Shown here piece by piece: positions 22,029 through 30,323 of a stretch of DNA of 64,000 nucleotides; the first letter of the stretch is position 1; each line of letters starts with the position of its first letter. The translations under genes and the position numbers were made by a program. This stretch comes from Cyanobium usitatum str. Tous. Its GTDB lineage: Bacteria > Cyanobacteriota > Cyanobacteriia > PCC-6307 > Cyanobiaceae. The notes under the pieces are model-generated. The model was not told where the DNA came from, ran no database searches, and saw only the letters and a list, made by a program, of their open reading frames with translations. Location of the stretch: the NCBI RefSeq assembly GCF_003011885.1, contig NZ_PXXO01000010.1, positions 1 to 64,000 of the forward strand, written 5' to 3'.

Positions 22029-23867
22029 ATGGCCCTGCTGGTTCAGAAGTTTGGCGGCACCTCGGTGGCCGATGTGGAGCGCATTCAGGCAGTGGCCCGA
22101 CGCATCGCCCGCAGCCGTGAGGAGGGCCACGAGCTGGTGATTGTGGTGTCAGCGATGGGCCACACCACCGACCAGCTCACCGGCCTAGCCCGCGCCATCA
22201 GCAGCAACCCACCCCAGCGGGAGCTGGACATGCTGCTAGCCACCGGCGAGCAGGTATCTATCGCTCTGCTTTCCATGGCACTGCACGCCGAGGGCGTGCC
22301 GGCGGTGTCGATGACAGGCACCCAGGCTGGCATCGTCACCGAATCGGCCCATGGCCGCGCCCGCATCCTGGAGATCCGCACCGAACGGCTACGGCGCCTG
22401 CTCAATGATGGTCAGGTGGTGGTGGTGGCTGGTTTCCAGGGCACCAGCAGCGGCGCCGGCGGCACCCCCGAGATCACCACCTTGGGCCGCGGCGGCTCCG
22501 ACACCTCGGCGGTGGCCCTGGCAGCAGCCCTGGGCGCCGATACCTGCGAGATCTATACAGACGTTCCTGGGGTGCTGACCACCGACCCCCGCAAGGTGGC
22601 CGACGCCCAACTGATGGCCCAGGTGAGCTGCGATGAAATGCTCGAGCTGGCCAGCCTGGGAGCTTCGGTGCTGCACCCGCGGGCTGTTGAGATCGCCCGC
22701 AACTACGGCGTGCCCCTTGTGGTGCGCTCCAGCTGGAGCGAGCAGGCCGGCACCCTGCTCACCAGCGGCGCCCCCAGGCCAATTGGCCATGAGGGTCTGG
22801 AGCTGGGTAAACCGGTGGATGGCGCCGAACTCCTAACAAACCAGGCTGTGCTGGCCCTCGCCCACGTGCCCGACCGGCCCGGAGTGGCAGCCCAGCTGTT
22901 CGAGGCCCTCGGCGCCGCCGGCCTCAACGTGGATCTGATCGTGCAAGCCACCCACGAGGGCAGCTCGAACGACATCGCCTTCACCCTGGCCGCCGCTGAA
23001 TGCGACCGGGCCCAGCTGGTGTGCGGCGAGGTGCTGGCAGGGCTGGGCGCGACCCTCAACGATGGCGGCGCCCAGCTGAGCGCCGAAGCCGGCTTGGCCA
23101 AGCTGAGCATCTCGGGCGCCGGGATCATGGGCAGGCCGGGGGTGGCTGCCCGGCTGTTCGACACCCTGGCCCGCTCAGGCATCAACCTGCGCCTGATTGC
23201 CACAAGCGAAGTAAAGGTGAGCTGCCTGGTGGCTGGAGACCAGGCGGATCGGGCCCTGCGGGCCGCTGCCGAAGCCTTCGAGCTGCCTGATCAGCAGCTG
23301 CGCCGCGATCCCAGGCCCTGCCATCAGGGGGATCCGGCCGTACGCGGCGTTGCCCTCGACCGCGATCAGGCCCAGGTGGCAGTGAAGCGCCTGCCCGATC
23401 GCCCTGGCACCGCCGCGGCCGTCTGCCGCACCCTGGCCGACGCCAGCATCAGCCTCGACGCGATCGTGCAATCCGAGCGCACCCACGCGGGGCCAAGCCG
23501 CGATATGAGCTTCGTGCTCAAACGCGACGATCTGACGCGGGCGCAGCAGACCCTGGCGCCCCTACTGCGGCAATGGCCCGGCTCCAGCTTCGAGGAGGGG
23601 CCCGCCATAGCCCGAATCAGTGCTGTAGGCGCTGGCATGCCATTCACCCCAGGCACCGCGGCCCGCATGTTCCGCTGCCTAGCTGACGCAGGCATCAACA
23701 TCGAACTGATCGCCACCAGCGAGATCCGCACCAGCTGCGTCGTAGCGGAAGCCGAGGGCATCAAAGCGCTGCAAGCGGTGCACGCCGCATTTGAACTTGG
23801 AGGCATCCCGCAACATCGGGCCGAAGGCACCGAGGCGCCTGGCGAGGTCGAGGTATCGATGGCATGA
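22029..23867 (+). CDS. lysC: Aspartate kinase with doubled ACT region
   Basis: First enzyme of lysine, threonine and methionine synthesis, phosphorylating aspartate. The catalytic half (residues 1-~250) starts LLVQKFGGTSVADVERI and has FQGTSSGAGGTPEITTLGRG and ELASLGASVLHPRAVEIA. The rest (~265-605) contains two pairs of ACT modules, seen as repeated blocks VPDRPGVAAQLFEALGAAG, GRPGVAARLFDTLARSG, LPDRPGTAAAVCRTLADA and FTPGTAARMFRCLADAG. At 612 residues it is the long cyanobacterial form; the ACT modules bind end-product amino acids. asd and dapA at 32-34 kb continue the pathway. Confidence 0.96.
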   Translation: MALLVQKFGGTSVADVERIQAVARRIARSREEGHELVIVVSAMGHTTDQLTGLARAISSNPPQRELDMLLATGEQVSIALLSMALHAEGVPAVSMTGTQAGIVTESAHGRARILEIRTERLRRLLNDGQVVVVAGFQGTSSGAGGTPEITTLGRGGSDTSAVALAAALGADTCEIYTDVPGVLTTDPRKVADAQLMAQVSCDEMLELASLGASVLHPRAVEIARNYGVPLVVRSSWSEQAGTLLTSGAPRPIGHEGLELGKPVDGAELLTNQAVLALAHVPDRPGVAAQLFEALGAAGLNVDLIVQATHEGSSNDIAFTLAAAECDRAQLVCGEVLAGLGATLNDGGAQLSAEAGLAKLSISGAGIMGRPGVAARLFDTLARSGINLRLIATSEVKVSCLVAGDQADRALRAAAEAFELPDQQLRRDPRPCHQGDPAVRGVALDRDQAQVAVKRLPDRPGTAAAVCRTLADASISLDAIVQSERTHAGPSRDMSFVLKRDDLTRAQQTLAPLLRQWPGSSFEEGPAIARISAVGAGMPFTPGTAARMFRCLADAGINIELIATSEIRTSCVVAEAEGIKALQAVHAAFELGGIPQHRAEGTEAPGEVEVSMA

Positions 23868-25192
23868 ACTGGGGCCGCCACCGCCTTCCCCTTGCCCTCG
23901 CGGCAGGTCTCGACGCTGCTGGGTTAATCGCCGCAGCAATAACCGTGAACGGCCTGCGCCAAAACAGTGTTGGCAATCAACAGCTCTTGCTGCTGGCCCT
24001 AGTCCTGATCTACCTGAGCCTGGGCTGGCTTTTCGGCTCCTACACCCTGCTGAAACTGACGCGGCTGCGCTGGATACAACTGCTGCTGCGGCTCGGAATC
24101 ACCAGCGGCGCCAGCATCGTGGCGGGCGCCCTGCTGGGTTGGTTGCTGCGGGTGCCTCAAGACATCACCCTGCTGCACCGGGGCAGTCTGATTCCTATGT
24201 TCAGCCTGGTTTCCTTCTGGAGCGCCCTAGTGCGGCTGGGGCTGCGCCAAGGCCAACATCTCTCCTCCCAACCTGCCTGGCAGATCGTGGCGCTGCCCCA
24301 GGAAGTGGAGGCCATCACCAAGGAATGGCGGCGCAGCTACGGCAACAATCCCCTGCCGCCAATCCTGCCGTTCAGCTCCACGCTCTGGGAGCGCGATTCC
24401 CCCAACGCGACCATTGCACTCAGCAGTGGCGTAGCCGACGAAGCGAATGTGCAGCAATTCTGCCAACAGGTAGTGGGCCAGGGCCATCCCGTGCTGTCCC
24501 TGGCGGCCATGGCGGCCATGGCGGAGCAAGAGCTACAGCGCATTCCTCCCCACTGGGTGGGCGATCAATGGCTGCTGTTTTCAAGCCGCATCGATGGCAC
24601 CAAGAGCACGTTTGAGCAGCAGCTCAAGCGCTTCGCCGATGTGTTGGTCAGCCTCGTGCTTCTGGTGATAACCAGCCCGGTCGTGGCGCTGGCCGCCCTA
24701 TTAGTCCGAATGCAGGACGGTGGTGCCGTGATCTATCGGCAACAACGCACCGGGCTAATGGGCCAATCCTTCGCTGTGCTGAAACTCCGCACCATGGTGC
24801 CCCTGGCCGAAACAGGTAGCGCCCTATGGGCAGCAGAGCAGGATGCGCGCATAACTCCGATCGGCCAATGGCTGCGCCGCACCAGGCTCGATGAACTGCC
24901 CCAGCTGATCAACGTGCTGCGAGGGGAGATGAGCCTGATCGGCCCGCGTCCGGAGCGGCCCGAACTAGAGGGTCAGCTAGAAGCGGAAATCCCCAACTAC
25001 CGCCTGCGCCACTGGGTGCGGCCCGGCCTCAGCGGCTGGGCCCAAGTGAACATGCCTTACACCTCAAGCATTGAGGATTCGGAGTTGAAACTGAGCTACG
25101 ACCTTTTCTACCTGCGCAACGCCGGTCTATGGCTGGATCTACTGATCATGGTCAAAACCATCAAGATCGTGCTCAAGGCCGCCGGTCGTTGA
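23864..25192 (+). CDS. Polyprenyl-phosphate sugar-1-phosphate transferase (WcaJ/WbaP type)
   Basis: Starts polysaccharide repeat units by moving a sugar-1-phosphate from a nucleotide sugar to undecaprenyl phosphate in the membrane. The 442-residue protein has several N-terminal membrane helices (about residues 1-130), a soluble middle part, one helix near 245-268 (DVLVSLVLLVITSPVVALAA), then the catalytic domain. The domain shows YRQQRTG, FAVLKLRTM, TRLDELPQLINVLRGEMSLI, GPRPERPE and VRPGLSGWAQVN. Its ATG overlaps the lysC stop (ATGA). It is probably an accessory insertion between lysC and uvrB. A functional tie to the rfb sugars is likely but not shown. Confidence 0.9.
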   Translation: MNWGRHRLPLALAAGLDAAGLIAAAITVNGLRQNSVGNQQLLLLALVLIYLSLGWLFGSYTLLKLTRLRWIQLLLRLGITSGASIVAGALLGWLLRVPQDITLLHRGSLIPMFSLVSFWSALVRLGLRQGQHLSSQPAWQIVALPQEVEAITKEWRRSYGNNPLPPILPFSSTLWERDSPNATIALSSGVADEANVQQFCQQVVGQGHPVLSLAAMAAMAEQELQRIPPHWVGDQWLLFSSRIDGTKSTFEQQLKRFADVLVSLVLLVITSPVVALAALLVRMQDGGAVIYRQQRTGLMGQSFAVLKLRTMVPLAETGSALWAAEQDARITPIGQWLRRTRLDELPQLINVLRGEMSLIGPRPERPELEGQLEAEIPNYRLRHWVRPGLSGWAQVNMPYTSSIEDSELKLSYDLFYLRNAGLWLDLLIMVKTIKIVLKAAGR

Positions 25193-25196
25193 CCGC

Positions 25197-25226
25197 TCAG
25201 AATCGCGCTAATCAGAATCGCGCTAA
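25197..25226. repeat. 15-base tandem duplication at the uvrB 3' end
   Basis: The unit tcagaatcgcgctaa occurs twice in a row (25197-25211 and 25212-25226). The second copy contains the uvrB stop codon (TAG, 25223-25225 on the minus strand). The first lies in the 30-base gap between the convergent transferase and uvrB genes. Confidence 0.8.
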
Positions 25227-27229
25227 TGCTTCCCCACCAACTTCTGGCGCAGGTTTTTAATCTTGTCACGCAAGTTGGCAGCCTCTTCAAACTGGAGATT
25301 CTTAGCAGCCCCCTTCATCTTCTCTTCGAGCTGCTGGATGAGCTCCGGCAGGGCATCTAGGGGCACATTGTTGTGCTCGGCCTGCTCGGTGGCCTCCTCC
25401 AGCTGGTCGTCGTTGAGCCGCCGTGACATCTCCAGAAAGGAGAGAATCGAATTGCCGGCCCGCTTGCCTGCAGGGGTGGGGGTGATGCCGTGCTCAACGT
25501 TGTAGGCGTGCTGAATGGCGCGGCGGCGCTCGGTTTCTGAGATGGCCTTAGCCATCGAATCGGTGAGGTTGTCGGCATAGAGAATCGCCATGCCCTCGAT
25601 GTGGCGGGCAGCGCGGCCAATGGTCTGAACCAAGGAGCGCTCAGCCCGCAGGAAGCCCTCCTTATCGGCATCAAGAATCGCCACCAGCGATACCTCGGGC
25701 AGGTCCAATCCTTCCCGCAGTAAATTCACCCCCACCAGCACGTCGTATTCGCCATTTCTGAGATCTTGGATGATCTCAATCCGCTCAATCGAGTGGATTT
25801 CCGAGTGCAAATAGCGCACTCGCACGCCGTTTTCGGCCAGGTAATCGGTGAGATCTTCGGCCATGCGCTTGGTGAGCGTGGTCACAAGCACTCGCTCGTT
25901 TTTCTCAGCCCGCACCCGGATCTCGCCGAGCAGGTCGTCCACCTGTCCCTCACTAGGACGCACCTCCACGATCGGATCGAGCACCCCGGTGGGGCGGATC
26001 ACCTGCTGCACAATCTGGCCACTGCTCTGCTCCATCTCCCAGTTACCAGGAGTGGCACTCACAAAGATCGTCTGCTGGGCCTTCTCCCAGAATTCCGAAC
26101 CCTTGAGCGGCCTGTTGTCGGCTGCACTGGGCAGGCGGAAGCCGTGCTCAATCAGCACCTGCTTACGCGACTGGTCGCCGTTGTACATCGCCTGCAGCTG
26201 GGAGCAGGTGACGTGGCTCTCATCCACCACCAGCAGCCAGTCCTTAGGGAAATAGTCGATCAGGCATTCCGGCGGCGTGCCCGCCTCTCGCCCGGCCAAA
26301 TGGCGGGCGTAGTTCTCCACTCCATTGCAGTAGCCCACCTGCTCAAGCATCTCCAGGTCGTAGGTGGTGCGCTGCTCCAGCCGCTGGGCCTCAAGGAGCC
26401 GCCCCTGACCGTTGAGTACATCGAGCCGTTCACGCATCTCGTGGCGGATGGCCAAAATCGCGTCCGCCAGCCGCTCCTTTGGCGTCACAAAGTGCTTAGC
26501 CGGATAGATATTGATTGTGTCGAGGCTTTGCAGGATCTCCCCGGTGGTGGGATCCACGTAGCGGATCGCCTCCACTTCATCACCAAAGAGCTCAATCCGC
26601 ACCAGCCGGTCTTCATAGGCCGGGCCGATCTCCAGCACATCTCCCCGCACCCGAAAACGACCTCGAGAAATCTCCAGGTCGTTGCGGGAATACTGGTTGT
26701 TTACCAACTCCCGCAGGGAGCCTCGCAAATTGAGAGTCTCGCCCACCTTAAACTTGACTGCAGCCTTTAGATATTCACTGGGGATACCTAAACCATAAAT
26801 ACAACTGATAGAGGCCACAACGATCACATCGTTGCGTTCAAACAGCGAACGGGTCGCCGAGTGGCGCAGCATGTCGATCTCTTCGTTGATCGAAGCGGTT
26901 TTGGCGATGTAGGTGTCGGAGACAGCCACATACGCCTCCGGCTGGTAATAGTCGTAGTAGCTGATGAAATATTCAACAGCATTATTCGGGAAGAACTCCC
27001 GCAGCTCATTGCAGAGCTGGGCCGCCAAGGTTTTGTTGTGAGCCAGCACCAAAGCAGGACGCCCGGTCTGGGCGATCACATTGGCGATCGTGAAGGTCTT
27101 GCCGGTGCCGGTGGCGCCTAGCAGGGTCTGGTAGCGCTCGCCCCCATCAACACCCTGCACCAGCCCGGCAATGGCCGTGGGCTGATCTCCCTTGGGTTGG
27201 TAGGGGGCGTGGAGTTCAAACGGAACCAT
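25223..27229 (-). CDS. uvrB: Excinuclease ABC subunit B
   Basis: DNA damage-verification subunit of the UvrABC nucleotide excision repair system. The 668-residue product has Walker A GATGTGKT (38-45), the beta-hairpin region [18 protein letters not shown], helicase motifs ([21 protein letters not shown]) and the C-terminal UVR motif ([20 protein letters not shown]). Length and architecture are complete. The upstream neighbour, a small membrane protein, lies on the same strand 17 bases before the start. Confidence 0.98.
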   Translation of the reverse strand: MVPFELHAPYQPKGDQPTAIAGLVQGVDGGERYQTLLGATGTGKTFTIANVIAQTGRPALVLAHNKTLAAQLCNELREFFPNNAVEYFISYYDYYQPEAYVAVSDTYIAKTASINEEIDMLRHSATRSLFERNDVIVVASISCIYGLGIPSEYLKAAVKFKVGETLNLRGSLRELVNNQYSRNDLEISRGRFRVRGDVLEIGPAYEDRLVRIELFGDEVEAIRYVDPTTGEILQSLDTINIYPAKHFVTPKERLADAILAIRHEMRERLDVLNGQGRLLEAQRLEQRTTYDLEMLEQVGYCNGVENYARHLAGREAGTPPECLIDYFPKDWLLVVDESHVTCSQLQAMYNGDQSRKQVLIEHGFRLPSAADNRPLKGSEFWEKAQQTIFVSATPGNWEMEQSSGQIVQQVIRPTGVLDPIVEVRPSEGQVDDLLGEIRVRAEKNERVLVTTLTKRMAEDLTDYLAENGVRVRYLHSEIHSIERIEIIQDLRNGEYDVLVGVNLLREGLDLPEVSLVAILDADKEGFLRAERSLVQTIGRAARHIEGMAILYADNLTDSMAKAISETERRRAIQHAYNVEHGITPTPAGKRAGNSILSFLEMSRRLNDDQLEEATEQAEHNNVPLDALPELIQQLEEKMKGAAKNLQFEEAANLRDKIKNLRQKLVGKH

Positions 27230-27245
27230 GCCCCCATTCTCGGGG

Positions 27246-27674
27246 TCAAACCACCGGAGCTGTGGTGATTAGGGCAGCTGCACGAGTGAAGTCGACATCA
27301 AGGCCAAGGATCCGCAGGATCACGGCCGATAACACGGCATAGACAACGCCGCCGAGAATCGCGCTCACCACTCCGTTTTTAAGGCGGAATCCCTTGATCA
27401 ACCAAGCCGCCAGACCAAACAGCACCACGGTGATTGCCCAGTTGAACAGCAAGCTCACCGGACTGATCAGGCCCCCCAGGCTGGTGACCGCCCACACCGG
27501 CCCCAGCAGCAGCTTCAGCGGCCAGATCAACAGGGTACCCAGCAAGCCGATCACCACAGCGGAAAGCATGGCGATCGGGAAACTGCTCACCTCCACTCCC
27601 AAGGGAAGCCAGGCCACAATCAACAGGACAATGGCCCGAATCGGCCACTGCAATAGCCACATCAAAGAACCCAT
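27246..27674 (-). CDS. Phage-holin family (4-TM) membrane protein
   Basis: A 142-residue, very hydrophobic protein with four membrane segments: [57 protein letters not shown] and [20 protein letters not shown]. This pattern fits the bacterial 'phage holin superfamily IV' membrane proteins, which are common in cyanobacterial and actinobacterial chromosomes and are not evidence of a prophage. The function is unknown. Starts at 27674 or 27662 are both possible. It is followed by uvrB on the same strand. Confidence 0.75.
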   Translation of the reverse strand: MGSLMWLLQWPIRAIVLLIVAWLPLGVEVSSFPIAMLSAVVIGLLGTLLIWPLKLLLGPVWAVTSLGGLISPVSLLFNWAITVVLFGLAAWLIKGFRLKNGVVSAILGGVVYAVLSAVILRILGLDVDFTRAAALITTAPVV

Positions 27675-27741
27675 GAAAACGATGCGGGGATCATTGCCGC
27701 AAAGTAGTCATGGGTTCAGGCAGAAACCACTGGGCTTGGCG

Positions 27742-28542
27742 TTAAGCAACAACGATTGTGCCTGCAGGCATTCCAAGTGCCTCGCGTAGACCGCGCACTA
27801 CGGCCACCATGGCCAGCGGGTCGTTCAGCTTGTTGATCGCCGAACCAACCCCCACACCGGCGGCACCGGCGGCGATCGCCATCGGCACGGTAACGGCGGA
27901 GAGGCCAGAGGCACACAGCACCGGTGCGGCACTACCCGCTTCAACACTGTCCGCCGCAGCCAAGGCCCGGCTGATGCTGTGGGCAGCGGCCAGGGTTGGA
28001 GCCGCCTTCTCAATTAGGCCGAGGCTGCCGGCGCTGAAGGGCTTAGCGCTTGTGCCACCTTCGGTTTGGATGACGTCGGCACCGGCGGCCACCAGATCCA
28101 CCGCCAGCTGCTCCTGCTGATCGAGGGGCAGCACATGGGGCACGGTGACGCTCAACACCACCTCGGGCAACAACTCGCGAGTGCGGCGGGTGAGCTCAAG
28201 CACTTCGGCGGCATCGAAGATGCGACCGAGGGGGTAAAAGGCGTCGTAGTTGCCAATTTCAACCATTGCCGCCCCGGCAGCCACAGCAGCGGCAAAAAGC
28301 TCCGGCTCAACTGCGCTCACGCAGATCGGCAAACCGCTCACTGCAGCGGCCAGCTGCACCAGCTCCGGATCGCAGGCCACATCGATCAAATCGGCTCCGC
28401 CTAGGCCAGCGGCCCGGCAGATCCGCTCCACACTGGCAGCATCAAAATTGGTGAGGCCAGCGATCACCTTGAGCAGGCGGCGATCAGCAAGCGCGGCTTG
28501 CAGGGCGGAGGGCAGCTGCTCAAGACGCGACTTCGCAACCAT
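27742..28542 (-). CDS. Ycf23/DUF561 family protein
   Basis: A 266-residue protein with the alternating beta/alpha pattern of a TIM barrel (ADLIDVACDPELVQLAAAVS, ICVSAVEPELFAAAVAAGAA, MVEIGNYDAFYPLGR, VIQTEGGTS). The motif MVEIGNYDAFYP and the overall layout are those of Ycf23, a conserved cyanobacterial and plastid protein. Its biochemical role is unknown to me. Its ATG overlaps that of the divergent tilS by two bases inside the palindrome CCATGG, so its promoter must lie within tilS. Confidence 0.85.
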   Translation of the reverse strand: MVAKSRLEQLPSALQAALADRRLLKVIAGLTNFDAASVERICRAAGLGGADLIDVACDPELVQLAAAVSGLPICVSAVEPELFAAAVAAGAAMVEIGNYDAFYPLGRIFDAAEVLELTRRTRELLPEVVLSVTVPHVLPLDQQEQLAVDLVAAGADVIQTEGGTSAKPFSAGSLGLIEKAAPTLAAAHSISRALAAADSVEAGSAAPVLCASGLSAVTVPMAIAAGAAGVGVGSAINKLNDPLAMVAVVRGLREALGMPAGTIVVA

Positions 28543-29623
28543 GGAAACGCAAGATTTGAATAGTGAATCGATTCTCCCACCCGGGCCGCGCTGGAGCCCG
28601 GACCACCTGCGGCTGCATCGCCATCTGCGTCACCATCCCGACCTGTTGCCGGCGGGGGCGCCGCTGCTGCTGGCAATCTCGGGTGGTCAAGATTCCATGG
28701 CCCTGCTGGCCCTGCTACGCGACCTGCAGCGCCTGCACCAGTGGCCCCTGCACCTCTGGCATGGCGACCACCGCTGGCGGCCGGAGTCGGGCCAGGTGGC
28801 AGCGGAGCTGGCCGGCTGGTGCAGCGACCAGGGGCTCGAGCTGCACGTTTCCTCCTGGCTGAGGCCGCTGGAGGCAACCAGCGAAGCTGACGCCCGCCAC
28901 TGGCGCTACGGCCAGTTGGCTGAGCAGGCCAGATGTTTGGGGGTGGGCCATGTGGTGACCGCCCACACCGCTAGCGATCGAGCCGAAACTCTGTTGCTGC
29001 ACCTAGCCCGAGGCAGCCATCGCCGCGGCCTGGCGAGCCTGCGCAGCCTGCGCCCCCTCACCAGCCCATCGAGCCCAACCACCGATCCAAGCGAGCCAAT
29101 CGCGCTGGCGCGGCCGCTGCTGCCCTTCTCCCGGGCCGACACCGCCCGGCTTTGCAAGCAACTGGCACTGCCCGTGTGGCACGACCCGAGCAACACCGAC
29201 CGCCGCTACAGCCGAAACCGAATCCGGGCCGAGGTTGTGCCCGTGCTCGAGGAGCTCCATCCCGGCGCCGCCCAGCGGATCAGCTCCCAAGCAGAGCGGC
29301 TGGTGGAGGAGGTGGAGAGCAGCGACGAATTGGTGAATCTGGCCCTGCAAACTCTAAAAACAGCCGGCAGCCAGGCTGGGACACCAGGCCTACAGCGCCA
29401 GGAGCTGGGCGACCTAGCCGTAGCCAACCAGCGCCAACTGCTGCATCACTGGCTTGAGCAAAGCACCAGGCTGACGCTCCCTGCCAGGCAACTCGAGGAA
29501 CTATTGCGGCGGCTGCAACCGGGCCATCCCCCAGGCCAGGCAGACTTAGGCGCGGATTGGCAGCTGCGCTGGGATCGCTGCACACTGTGGCTGCACCATC
29601 CCGCCGCACACCTGCCGCAATGA
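28541..29623 (+). CDS. tilS: tRNA(Ile)-lysidine synthase TilS
   Basis: Converts the wobble C of tRNA-Ile(CAU) to lysidine so that it reads AUA. The 360-residue protein has the PP-loop LLAISGGQDSMALLALLRDL (near residue 45), the HLWHGDHRWRPES loop, GHVVTAHTASDRAETLLLHL, and the RYSRNRIRAEVVP motif of TilS. A C-terminal helical domain follows; the second half of the C-terminal domain seen in E. coli appears absent, as in many bacteria. The ATG at 28541 is the only one that leaves the PP-loop intact with normal spacing. The next gene starts inside its stop codon. Confidence 0.95.
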   Translation: METQDLNSESILPPGPRWSPDHLRLHRHLRHHPDLLPAGAPLLLAISGGQDSMALLALLRDLQRLHQWPLHLWHGDHRWRPESGQVAAELAGWCSDQGLELHVSSWLRPLEATSEADARHWRYGQLAEQARCLGVGHVVTAHTASDRAETLLLHLARGSHRRGLASLRSLRPLTSPSSPTTDPSEPIALARPLLPFSRADTARLCKQLALPVWHDPSNTDRRYSRNRIRAEVVPVLEELHPGAAQRISSQAERLVEEVESSDELVNLALQTLKTAGSQAGTPGLQRQELGDLAVANQRQLLHHWLEQSTRLTLPARQLEELLRRLQPGHPPGQADLGADWQLRWDRCTLWLHHPAAHLPQ

Positions 29624-30306
29624 CAACCTCGCCGCACTCGCTACAACAGCGTTATGAGGCCATTGAGCGGGTTTACAGCGAACGCCAATGGGACGATGTG
29701 GCCCGCTTAAGCGAGGAGCTGCTGCTCGAGCTGCCCAACGAGCCCGCCGACCCCCTGCGCCAAAGACTGCAGCTGTTACTAGGCCACACCTACCTCTACG
29801 GCTACCAAGACAGAACTACAGCAACCGGTTTTTACAGCCGCGTTCGAGCAGCCACGCAAGAACCCGTACTGCGGGATATCGCCGACCAGGGGCTGGAGCA
29901 ATGCGCCAGCCAGGCAGCACAACTGGAAGTTGCACCGGAGCAAGCCACGAATGCGCCAAGCACTGGAGGCCAAGCCTTCCCCTTCGGCAATGAGCCAGTA
30001 GCGGCAGGAACAGTACTTAGCAGCGCTGGCTCGGCCATGCCCTGGATGGAGCAACTTGGAGGCATCGAGGCGGCGGAGGCTCAGGTACCCGTGCCGGTGC
30101 CGAGTCTGGTAGTTGAAGTGGTCGATGAGCCAGAGCTGATCGAGGTGGCCCAGGCAGATGCGGCGACTGCTCAAGAGCTGGACGTCGCCGTGAGCAAAGA
30201 GAGCCTGGCTGAGCCAGAAGGGCGTTTTGCCAAGCAAGTCGGCGGACCTAGCCCCGAGGAGTTCGCCGAACTCTCCAAGGGGCTGCTGCGAGTGGTGATC
30301 CGCTGA
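29620..30306 (+). CDS. Conserved hypothetical helical protein, coupled to tilS
   Basis: The 228-residue product has a helical N-terminal region (LQQRYEAIERVYSERQWDDV, ARLSEELLLELPNEP, LLLGHTYLYGYQDRTTATGF) resembling a TPR-like solenoid for about 110 residues. A low-complexity acidic region follows (residues ~115-225, rich in Val, Glu, Pro). There is no membrane segment. The ATG overlaps the tilS stop (ATGA), so it is probably cotranslated. I do not recognise a family with confidence. The next gene, RNase J, converges on it. Confidence 0.6.
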   Translation: MTTSPHSLQQRYEAIERVYSERQWDDVARLSEELLLELPNEPADPLRQRLQLLLGHTYLYGYQDRTTATGFYSRVRAATQEPVLRDIADQGLEQCASQAAQLEVAPEQATNAPSTGGQAFPFGNEPVAAGTVLSSAGSAMPWMEQLGGIEAAEAQVPVPVPSLVVEVVDEPELIEVAQADAATAQELDVAVSKESLAEPEGRFAKQVGGPSPEEFAELSKGLLRVVIR

Positions 30307-30323
30307 GCTGGTGCTGGGGCCGA

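Noticed and set aside
25766-26770. 334-codon frame antisense to uvrB
   Set aside because: Shadow of a clear helicase gene; His/Leu-rich translation without family features.
27246-27674. Prophage holin
   Set aside because: The four-helix 'phage holin' family name is by homology; no other phage gene is present, and such proteins are common in cyanobacterial chromosomes.
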